Of a stretch of DNA of 64,000 bases, positions 50,974 to 62,164 are shown piece by piece. The DNA comes from Hydractinia symbiolongicarpus (taxonomy: Eukaryota > Cnidaria > Hydrozoa > Anthoathecata > Hydractiniidae): positions 2,296,001 through 2,360,000 of the forward strand of contig NC_079878.1 in NCBI RefSeq assembly GCF_029227915.1. Reading direction: 5' to 3'. Numbering within the stretch: the first letter of the stretch is position 1; each line of letters begins with the position of its first letter. A program made the translations under genes and the position numbers. Under the pieces are notes generated by a model, which was not told the origin of the DNA, did no database searches, and was given only the letters and a program-made list of their open reading frames with translations.

Positions 50974-52076
50974 GGGTACTTTCTTTATATACATTCAACA
51001 ATACGGGCCAAGCCCGGGATTTGCGGGAAGTCGCGGGTTGTCGTTTGCCGGCGATTAAACTTCTTTTATTCAGCGTCTCATCAAAAATGAAAACATTTTT
51101 AAAAACTACAATTCTCATGGGCTTTAGTGGTGAAATAATAATTTATAAAATCGTTCGGGAAATGAGTTTACTCCCTGGGTACTTTCTTTGTATACTTTTG
51201 ACTATACGGGCCGAGTCCGGGATTTACGGGAAATCGCAGGTTTTCGTTTGCCGGCGATTAAACTTCTTTTATTCAGAGTCTCATCAAAAATGAAAAAAAT
51301 TTTTGTAAACTACAAGTCCCATGCGTTTTAGTGTTGAAAAAATAATTTAAAAAATCGTTCGGGAAATGAGTTTACTCCCTGGGTACTTTCTTTGTATACT
51401 TTTGACTATACGGACCGAGTCCGGGGTTTACGGGAAATGGCGGGTTTTTGTTTGCCGGAAATTAAACTTCTTTTATTCAGCGTCTCATCAAAAATAAAAA
51501 CATTTTTGAAAACTACAAGTCTCATGCGTTTTAGTGGTGAAAAGATAATTTAAAAAATCGTTTTGGAAATGAGTTTACTCACAGGGTACTTTCTTTGTAT
51601 ACATTTGACTATACGGGCCAAGCCCGGGATTTACGGGAAATCGCGGGTTTTTGTTTGCCGGCGATTAAACCACTTTCATTAAGCGTCTCATCAAAAATGA
51701 AAACATTTCTGAAAACTACAGGTCTCATGCGTTTTAGTGGTGAAAAAATAATTTAAAAAATCGTTCGGGAAATGAGTTTACTCCCTGGGTACTTTCTTTG
51801 TATACTTTTGACTATACGGGCCGAGTCCGGGATTTACGGGAAATCGCGGGTTTTTGTTTGCCGGCGATTAAACTTCTTTTATTCAGCGTCTCATCAAAAA
51901 TGAAAACACTTTTAAAAACTACAAGTCTCATGCGTTTTAGTGGTGAAAAAATAATTTTAAAAAATCGTTCGGGAAATGAGTTTACTCCCTGGGTACTTTC
52001 TTTGTATACTTTTGACTATACGGGCCCAGTCCGGGATTTACGGGAAATCGTGGGTTTTCGTGTGCCGGCGATTAAA

Positions 52077-53780
52077 CTTCTTTTATTCAGCGTCCCATAA
52101 AAATGAAAGCAATTTTAAAAACTACAAGTCTCATGCGTTTTAGTGGTGAAAAAATAATATAAAAAATCGTTCGGGAAATGAGTTTACTCCCTGGGTACTT
52201 TCTTTGTATACTTTTGACTATACGGGCCGAGTCCGGGGTTTACGGGAAATGGCGGGTTTTCGTTTGCCGGCGATTAAACTTCTTTTAATAAGCGTCTCAT
52301 CAAAAATGAAAACATTTTTGAAAACTACAAGTCTCATGCGTTTTAGTGGTGAAAAAATAATTTAAAAAATTGTTTAGGAAATGAGTTTAATCACAGGGTA
52401 CTTTCTTTGTATACATGGGAAATGAGTTTACTTACAGGGTACTTTCTTTGTATACATTCGACTATACGGGCCAAGCCCGGGATTTACGGGAAATCGCGGG
52501 TTTTCGTTTGCCGGCGATTAAACCACTTTCATTAAGCGTCTCATCAAAAATGAAAACATTTCTGAAAACTACAGGTCTCATGCGTTTTAGTGGTGAAAAA
52601 ATAATTTAAAAAATCGTTCGGGAAATGAGTTTACTCCCTGGGTACTTTCTTTGTATACTTTTGACTATACGGACCGAGTCTGGGGTTTACGGGAAATGGC
52701 GGGTTTTTGTTTGCCGGAAATTAAACTTCTTTTATTCAGCGTCTCATCAAAAATAAAAACATTTTTGAAAACTACAAGTCTCATGCGTTTTAGTGGTGAA
52801 AAGATAATTTAAAAAATCGTTTTGGAAATGAGTTTACTCACACGGTAATTTCTTTGTATACATTTGACTATACGTGCCAAGCCCGGGATTTACGGGAAAT
52901 CGCGGGTTTTCGTTTGCCGGCGATTAAACTTCTTTTATTCAGCGTCCCATAAAAATGAAAGCAATTTTAAAAACTACAAGTCTCATGCGTTTTAGTGGTG
53001 AAAAAATAATATAAAAAATCGTTCGGGAAATGAGTTTACTCCCTGGGTACTTTCTTTGTATACTTTTGACTATACGGGCCGAGTCCGGGGTTTACGGGAA
53101 ATGGCGGGTTTTCGTTTGCCGGCGATTAAACTTCTTTTAATAAGCGTCTCATCAAAAATGAAAACATTTTTGAAAACTACAAGTCTCATGCGTTTTAGTG
53201 GTGAAAAAATAATTTAAAAAATTGTTTAGGAAATGAGTTTAATCACAGGGTACTTTCTTTGTATACATGGGAAATGAGTTTACTTACAGGGTACTTTCTT
53301 TGTATACATTCGACTATACGGGCCAAGCCCGGGATTTACGGGAAATCGCGGGTTTTCGTTTGCCGGCGATTAAACCACTTTCATTAAGCGTCTCATCAAA
53401 AATGAAAACATTTCTGAAAACTACAGGTCTCATGCGTTTTAGTGGTGAAAAAATAATTTAAAAAATCGTTCGGGAAATGAGTTTACTCCCTGGGTACTTT
53501 CTTTGTATACTTTTGACTATACGGACCGAGTCTGGGGTTTACGGGAAATGGCGGGTTTTTGTTTGCCGGAAATTAAACTTCTTTTATTCAGCGTCTCATC
53601 AAAAATAAAAACATTTTTGAAAACTACAAGTCTCATGCGTTTTAGTGGTGAAAAGATAATTTAAAAAATCGTTTTGGAAATGAGTTTACTCACACGGTAA
53701 TTTCTTTGTATACATTTGACTATACGGGCCAAGCCCGGGATTTACGGGAAATCGCGGGTTTTCGTTTGCCGGCGATTAAA
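52077..53780 (+). repeat. 852-bp tandem duplication
   Basis: The 41-bp fragments at 52411 and 53263 are 852 bp apart (four monomers plus one fragment). Both copies share gagtctgggg and cacacggtaatttc. At the seam a type B left part passes into cttcttttattcagcgtcccataaaa near 52910-52940, so the exchange fell in or next to the shared tttgccggcgattaaac. The private variant ctatacgtgcc near 52870 marks the first copy. Confidence 0.8.
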
Positions 53781-56700
53781 CCACTTTCATTAAGCGTCTC
53801 ATCAAAAATGAAAACATTTCTGAAAACTACAGGTCTCATGCGTTTTAGTGGTGAAAAAATAATTTAAAAAATCGTTCGGGAAATGAGTTTCCTCCCTGGG
53901 TACTTTCTTTGTATACTTTTGACTATACGGGCCGAGTCCGGGATTTACGGGAAATCGCGGGTTTTTGTTTGCCGGCGATTAAACTTCTTTTATTCAGCGT
54001 CTCATCAAAAATGAAAACACTTTTAAAAACTACAAGTCTCATGCGTTTTAGTGGTGAAAAAATAATTTTAAAAAATCGTTCGGGAAATGAGTTTACTCCC
54101 TGGGTACTTTCTTTGTATACTTTTGACTATACGGGCCCAGTCCGGGATTTACGGGAAATCGTGGGTTTTCGTGTGCCGGCGATTAAACTTCTTTTATTCA
54201 GCGTCCCATAAAAATGAAAGCAATTTTAAAAACTACAAGTCTCATGCGTTTTAGTGGTGAAAAAATAATATAAAAAATCGTTCGGGAAATGAGTTTACTC
54301 CCTGGGTACTTTCTTTGTATACTTTTGACTATACGGGCCGAGTCCGGGGTTTACGGGAAATGGCGGGTTTTCGTTTGCCGGCGATTAAACTTCTTTTAAT
54401 AAGCGTCTCATCAAAAATGAAAACAATTTTGAAAACTACAAGTCTCATGCGTTTTAGTGGTGAAAAAATAATTTAAAAAATTGTTTAGGAAATGAGTTTA
54501 ATCACAGGGTACTTTCTTTGTATACATGGGAAATGAGTTTACTCACAGGGTACTTTCTTTGTATACATTCGACTATACGGGCCAAGCCCGGGATTTACGG
54601 GAAATCGCGGGTTTTCGTTTGCCGGCGATTAAACCACTTTCATTAAGCGTCTCATCAAAAATGAAAACATTTCTGAAAACTACAGGTCTCATGCGTTTTA
54701 GTGGTGAAAAAATAATTTAAAAAATCGTTCGGGAAATGAGTTTACTCCCTGGGTACTTTCTTTGTATACTTTTGACTATACAGGCCGAGTCGGGGATTTA
54801 CGGGAAGTCGCGGGTTTTCGTTTGCCGGCGATTAAACTTCTTTTATTCAACGTCTCATCAAAAATGAAAACATTTTTAAAAACTACAAGTCTCATGGGCT
54901 TTAGTGGTTAAATAATAATTTAAAAAATCGTTCGGGAAATGAATTTACTCCCTGGGTACTTTCTTTGTATGCATTCGACTATACAGGCCAAGCCCGGGAT
55001 TCACGGGAAATCGCGGGTTTTCGTTTGCCGGCGATTAAACCACTTTCATTAAACGTCTCATCAAAAATGATAACATTTCTGAAAACTACAAGTCTCATGC
55101 GTTTTAGTGGTGAAAAAATAATTTAAAAAATAGTTCGGGAAATGAGTTTACTCCCTGGGTACTTTATTTGTATACTTTTGACTATACGGCCCGAATCCGG
55201 GATTTACGGGAAGTCGCGGGTTTTCGTTTGCCGGCGATTAAACTTCTTTTATTCAGCGTCTCATCAAAAATGAAAACATTTTTAAAAACTACAAGTCTCA
55301 TGGGCTTTAGTGGTGAAATAATAATTTAAAAAATCGTTTGCGAAATGAGTTTACTCCCTGGATACTTTCTTTGTATACTTTTGACTATACGGGCCGAGTC
55401 CGGGATTTACGGGAAATCGCAAGTTTTCGTTTGCCGGCGATTAAACTTCTTTTATTCAGAGTCTCATCAAAAATGAAAATATTTTTGTAAACTACAAGTC
55501 CCATGCGTTTTAGTGGTGAAAAAATAATTTAAAAAATCGTTCGGGAAATGAGTTTACTCCCTGGGTACTTTCTTTGTATACTTTTGACTATACGCGCCGA
55601 GTCCGGGGTTTACGGGAAATGGCGGGTTTTCGTTTGCCGGCGATTAAACTTCTTTTATTCAGCGTCTCATCAAAAATGAAAACATTTTTGAAAACTAAAA
55701 GTCTCATGCGTTTTAGTGGTGAAAAGATAATTTAAAAAATCGTTTTGGAAATGAGTTTACTCACAGGGTACTTTCTTTGTATACATTTGACTATACGGGG
55801 CAAGCGCGGGATTTACGGGAAATCGCGGGTTTTCGTTTGCCGGCGATTAAACCACTTTCATTAAGTGTCTCATCAAAAATGAAAACATTTCTAAAAAATA
55901 CAAGTCTCATGCGTTTTAGTGGTGTAAAAAAAATTTAAAAAATCGTTCGGGAAATGAGTTTACTCCCTGGGTACCTTCCTTGTATACTTTTGACTATACG
56001 GCCGAGTCCGGGATTTACGGGCAATCGCGGGTTTTCGTTTGCCGGCGATTAAACTACTTTCATTAAGCGTCTCATCAAAAATGAAAACATTTCTGCAAAC
56101 TACAAGTCTCATGCGCTTTAGTGGTGAAAAAATAATTCAAAAAATCGTTCGGGAAATGAGTTTACTCCCTGGGTACCTTCTTTGTATACTTTTGACTATA
56201 CGGGCCGAGTCCGGGATTTACGGGAAATCGCGGGTTTTCGTTTGCCGGCGATTAAACTTCTTTTATTCAGCGTCTCATCAAAAATGAAAACACTTTTGAA
56301 AACTACAAGTCTCATGCGTTTTAGTGGTGAAAAAATAATTTAAAAAATCGTTCGGGAAATCAGTTTACTCCCTGGGTACTTTCTTTATATACATTCAACT
56401 ATACGGGCCAAGCCCGGGATTTGCGGGAAGTCGCGGGTTGTCGTTTGCCGGCGATTAAACTTCTTTTATTCAGCGTCTCATCAAAAATGAAAACATTTTT
56501 AAAAACTACAATTCTCATGGGCTTTAGTGGTGAAATAATAATTTATAAAATCGTTCGGGAAATGAGTTTACTCCCTGGGTACTTTCTTTGTATACTTTTG
56601 ACTATACAGGCCGAGTCCGGGATTTACGGAAAATCGCAGGTTTTCGTTTGCCGGCGATTAAACTTCTTTTATTCAGAGTCTCATCAAAAATGAAAAAAAT

Positions 56701-59251
56701 TTTTGTAAACTACAAGTCCCATGCGTTTTAGTGTTGAAAAAATAATTTAAAAAATCGTTCGGGAAATGAGTTTACTCCCTGGGTACTTTCTTTGTATACT
56801 TTTGACTATACGGACCGAGTCCGGGGTTTACGGGAAATGGCGGGTTTTTGTTTGCCGGAAATTAAACTTCTTTTATTCAACGTCTCATCAAAAATAAAAA
56901 CATTTTTGAAAACTACAAGTCTCATGCGTTTTAGTGGTGAAAAGATAATTTAAAAAATCGTTTTGGAAATGAGTTTACTCACAGGGTACTTTCTTTGTAT
57001 ACATTTGACTATACGGGCCAAGCCCGGGATTTACGGGAAATCGCGGGTTTTCGTTTGCCGGCGATTAAACCACTTTCATTAAGCGTCTCATCAAAAATGA
57101 AAACATTTCTGAAAACTACAGGTCTCATGCGTTTTAGTGGTGAAAAAATAATTTAAAAAATCGTTCGGGAAATGAGTTTACTCCCTGGGTACTTTCTTTG
57201 TATACTTTTGACTATACGGGCCGAGTCCGGGATTTACGGGAAATCGCGGGTTTTTGTTTGCCGGCGATTAAACTTCTTTTATTTAGCGTCTCATCAAAAA
57301 TGAAAACACTTTTAAAAACTACAAGTCTCATGCGTTTTAGTGGTGAAAAAATAATTTTAAAAAATCGTTCGGGAAATGAGTTTACTCCCTGGGTACTTTC
57401 TTTGTATACTTTTGACTATACGGGCCCAGTCCGGGATTTACGGGAAATCGTGGGTTTTCGTGTGCCGGCGATTAAACTTCTTTTATTCAGCGTCCCATAA
57501 AAATGAAAGCAATTTTAAAAACTACAAGTCTCATGCGTTTTAGTGGTGAAAAAATAATATAAAAAATCGTTCGGGAAATGAGTTTACTCCCTGGGTACTT
57601 TCTTTGTATACTTTTGACTATACGGGCCGAGTCCGGGGTTTACGGGAAATGGCGGGTTTTCGTTTGCCGGCGATTAAACTTCTTTTAATAAGCGTCTCAT
57701 CAAAAATGAAAACATTTTTGAAAACTACAAGTCTCATGCGTTTTAGTGGTGAAAAAATAATTTAAAAAATTGTTTAGGAAATGAGTTTAATCACAGGGTA
57801 CTTTCTTTGTATACATGGGAAATGAGTTTACTCACAGGGTACTTTCTTTGTATACATTCGACTATACGGGCCAAGCCCGGGATTCACGGGAAATCGCGGG
57901 TTTTCGTTTGCCGGCGATTAAACCACTTTCATTAAGCGTCTCATCAAAAATGATAACATTTCTGAAAACTACAAGTCTCATGCGTTTTAGTGGTGAAAAA
58001 ATAATTTAAGAAATAATTCGGGAAATGAGTTTACTCCCTGGGTACTTTATTTGCATACTTTTGACTATACGGCCCGAATCCGGGATTTACGGGAAGTCGC
58101 GGGTTTTCGTTTGCCGGCGATTAAACTTCTTTTATTCAGCGTCTCATCAAAAATGAAAACATTTTTAAAAACTACAAGTCTCATGGGCTTTAGTGGTGAA
58201 ATAATAATTTAAAAAATCGTTTGCGAAATGAGTTTACTCCCTGGATACTTTCTTTGTATACTTTTGACTATACGGGCCGAGTCCGGGATTTACGGGAAAT
58301 CGCAAGTTTTCGTTTGCCGGCGATTAAACTTCTTTTATTCAGAGTCTCATCAAAAATGAAAATATTTTTATAAACTACAAGTCCCATGCGTTTTAGTGGT
58401 GAAAAAATAATTTAAAAAATCGTTCGGGAAATGAGTTTACTCCCTGGGTACTTTCTTTGTATACTTTTGACTATACGCGCCGAGTCCGGGGTTTACGGGA
58501 AATGGCGGGTTTTCGTTTGCCGGCGATTAAACTTCTTTTATTCAGCGTCTCATCAAAAATGAAAACATTTTTGAAAACTAAAAGTCTCATGCGTTTTAGT
58601 GGTGAAAAGATAATTTAAAAAATCGTTTTGGAAATGAGTTTACTCACAGGGTACTTTCTTTGTATACATTTGACTATACGGGGCAAGCGCGGGATTTACG
58701 GGAAATCGCGGGTTTTCGTTTGCCGGCGATTAAACCACTTTCATTAAGCGTCTCATCAAAAATGAAAACATTTCTAAAAAATACAAGTCTCATGCGTTTT
58801 AGTGGTGTAAAAAAAATTTAAAAAATCGTTCGGGAAATGAGTTTACTCCCTGGGCACCTTCCTTGTATACTTTTGACTATACGGCCGAGTCCGGGATTTA
58901 CGGGCAATCGCGGGTTTTCGTTTGCCGGCGATTAAACTACTTTCATTAAGCGTCTCATCAAAAATGAAAACATTTCTGCAAACTACAAGTCTCATGCGTT
59001 TTAGTGGTGAAAAAATAATTTAAAAAATCGTTCGGGAAATGAGTTTACTCCCTGGGTACCTTCTTTGTATACTTTTGACTATACGGGCCGAGTCCGGGAT
59101 TTACGGGAAATCGCGGGTTTTCGTTTGCCGGCGATTTAAACTTCTTTTATTCAGCGTCTCATCAAAAATGAAAACACTTTTGAAAACTACAAGTCTCATG
59201 CGTTTTAGTGGTGAAAAAATAATTTAAAAAATCGTTCGGGAAATGAGTTTA

Positions 59252-59267
59252 CTCCCTCGTGTGCCGG
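59252..59267 (+). repeat. seam of the 135-bp deleted monomer (ctccctcgtgtgccgg)
   Basis: A 68-bp deletion joins ctccct to cgtgtgccgg, removing the monomer start and most of the GC core. Eleven copies were found. Plus: 199, 2160, 30677, 31623, 35450, 36396, 38195, 39141, 59252. Minus: 4954 and 41804. The identical seam implies a single origin. The deleted monomer lacks the four phased CGGG motifs, so it would also lack whatever binds them. Confidence 0.9.
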
Positions 59268-62164
59268 CGATTAAATTTCTTTTATTCAGCGTCCCATCAA
59301 AAATGAAAACATTTTTAAAAACTACAAGTCTCATGCGTTTTAGTGGTGAAAAGATACTTTAAAAAATCGTTTTGGAAATGAGTTTACTCACAGGGTACTT
59401 TCTTTGCATACTTTTGACTATACGGGCCGAGTCCGGGGTTTACGGGAAATGGCGGGTTTTTGTTTGCCGGCGATTAACTTTCTTTTAATAAGCGTCTCAT
59501 CAAAAATGAAAACATTTTTGAAAACTACAAGTCTCATGCGTTTTAGTGGTGAAAAGATAATTTAAAAAATCGTTTTGGAAATGAGTTTACTCACAGGGTA
59601 CTTTCTTTGTATACATTTGACTATACGGGCCAAACCCGGGATTTACGGGAAATCGCGGGTTTTCGTTTGCCGGCGATTAAACCACTTTCATTAAGCGTCT
59701 CATCAAAAATGAAAACATTTCTGCAAACTACAAGTCTCATGCGTTTTAGTGGTGTAAAAAAAATTTAAAAAATCGTTCGGGAAATGAGTTTACTCCCTGG
59801 GTACTTTCTTTGTATACTTTTGACTATACGCGCCGAGTCCGGGGTTTACGGGAAATGGCGGGTTTTCGTTTGCCGGCGATTAAACTTCTTTTATTCAGCG
59901 TCTCATCAAAAATGAAAATATTTTTAAAAACTACAAGTCTCATGCGTTTTAGTGGTGAAAAGATACTTTAAAAAATCGTTTTGGAAATGAGTTTACTCAC
60001 AGGGTACTTTCTTTGCATACTTTTGACTATACGGGCCGAGTCCGGGGTTTACGGGAAATGGCGGGTTTTCGTTTGCCGGCGATTAACTTTCTTTTAATAA
60101 GCGTCTCATCAAAAATGAAAACATTTTTGAAAACTACAAGTCTCATGCGTTTTAGTGGTGAAAAGATAATTTAAAAAATCGTTTTGGAAATGAGTTTACT
60201 CACAGGGTACTTTCTTTGTATACATTTGACTATACGGGCCAAACCCGGGATTTACGGGAAATCGCGGGTTTTCGTTTGCCGGCGATAAAACCACTTTCAT
60301 TAAGCGTCTCATCAAAAATGAAAACATTTCTGCAAACTACAAGTCTCATGCGTTTTAGTGGTGTAAAAAAAATTTAAAAAATCATTCGGGAAATGAGTTT
60401 ACTCCCTGGGTACCTTCTTTGTATACTTTTGACTATACGGCCGAGTCCAGGATTTACGGGAAATCGCAGGTTTTCGTTTGCCGGCGATTAAACTCCTTTT
60501 ATTCAGCGTCTCATCAAAAATGAAAACATTTTTGATAACTACAAGTCTCATGCGTTTTAGTGGTGAAAAGATAATTTAAATAATCGTTTTGAAAATGAGT
60601 TTACTCACAGGGTACTTTCTTTGTATACTTTTGACTATACGGGCCCAGTCCGGGATTTACGGGAAATCGCGGGTTTTCGTGTGCCGGCGATTAAATTTCT
60701 TTTATTCAGCGTCCCATCAAAAATGAAAACATTTTTAAAAACTACAAGTCTCATGCGTTTTAGTGGTGAAAAAATAATTTAAAAAATCGTTCGGGAAATC
60801 AGTTTACTCCCTGGGTACTTTCTTTATATACATTCAATTATACGGGCCAAGCCCGGGATTTACGGGAAGTCGCGGGTTGTCGTTTGCCGGCGATTAAACT
60901 TCTTTTATTCAGCGTCTCATCAAAAATGAAAACATTTTTAAAAACTACAAGTCTCATGGGCTTTAGTGGTGAAATAATAATTTATAAAATCGTTCGGGAA
61001 ATGAGTTTACTCCCTGGGTACTTTCTTTGTATACTTTTGACTATACGGGCCGAGTCCGGGATTTACGGGAAATCGCAGGTTTTCGTTTGCCGGCGATTAA
61101 ACTTCTTTTATTCAGAGTCTCATCAAAAATGAAAAGATTTTTGTAAACTACAAGTCCCATGCGTTTTAGTGTTGAAAAAATAATATAAAAAATCGTTCGG
61201 GAAATGAGTTTACTCCCTGGGTACTTTCTTTGTATACTTTTGACTATACGGACCGAGTCCGGGGTTTACGGGAAATGGCGGGTTTTCGTTTGCCGGAAAT
61301 TAAGCTCCTTTTATTCAGCGTCTCATCAAAAATAAAAACATTTTTGAAAACTACAAGTCTCATGCGTTTTAGTGGTGAAAAGATAATTTAAATAATCGTT
61401 TTGGAAATGAGTTTACTCACAGGGTACTTTCTTTGTATACATGGGAAATGAGTTTACTCACAGGGTACTTTCTTTGTATACATTCGACTATACGGGCCAA
61501 GCCCGGGATTTACGGGATATCGCGGGTTTTCGTTTGCCGGCGATTAAACCACTTTTATTAAGCGTCTCATCAAAAATGAAAACATTTCTGAAAACTACAG
61601 GTCTCATGCGTTTTAGTGGTGTAAAAAAAATTTAAAAAATCGTTCGGGAAATGAGTTTACTCCCTGGGTACCTTCCTTGTATACTTTTGACTATACGGCC
61701 GAGTCCGGGATTTACGGGCAATCGCGGGTTTTCGTTTGCCGGCGATTAAACTACTTTCATTAAGCGTCTCATCAAAAATGAAAACATTTCTGCAAACTAC
61801 AAGTCTCATGCGTTTTAGTGGTGAAAAAATAATTTAAAAAATCGTTCGGGAAATGAGTTTACTCCCTGGGTACCTTCTTTGTATACTTTTGACTATACGG
61901 GCCGAGTCCGGGATTTACGGGAAATCGCGGGTTTTCGTTTGCCGGCGATTAAACTTCTTTTATTCAGCGTCTCATCAAAAATGAAAACACTTTTGAAAAC
62001 TACAAGTCTCATGCGTTTTAGTGGTGAAAAAATAATTTAAAAAATCGTTCGGGAAATCAGTTTACTCCCTGGGTACTTTCTTTATATACATTCAACTATA
62101 CGGGCCAAGCCCGGGATTTGCGGGAAGTCGCGGGTTGTCGTTTGCCGGCGATTAAACTTCTTTT

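Larger units (their letters stand above)
48904..57882 (+). repeat. 5400-bp higher-order period in the right arm
   Basis: 48904-52482 recurs at 54304-57882 with constant offset 5400 (49122/54522, 51021/56421, 51798/57198 and 52411/57811). The period equals 26 monomers plus three 41-bp fragments to within 1 bp. Copies part at 57884, where gattcacggg replaces gatttacggg and the sequence jumps to that of the 49600 region. A third partial copy starts near 61666 (offset 11097 from 50569). Confidence 0.85.
42091..59429. repeat. right arm of the giant inverted repeat
   Basis: This is the partner of 4791-23350. Its inner edge is set by gcagaaatgt at 42091-42100, the reverse complement of acatttctgc at 23341-23350. 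Its outer edge is set by loss of symmetry at 59429, where the left arm flips orientation at 4790. Further inward the right arm continues to mirror 30406 onward. Arm-specific length changes are a 446-bp and an 852-bp duplication on this side and extra 1707-bp type units on the other. Confidence 0.9.

Noticed and set aside
4791-59429. Composite transposon or foldback element with long terminal inverted repeats
   Set aside because: The arms are satellite throughout, with no distinct termini, target-site duplication or internal transposase. Array material continues beyond both arms.
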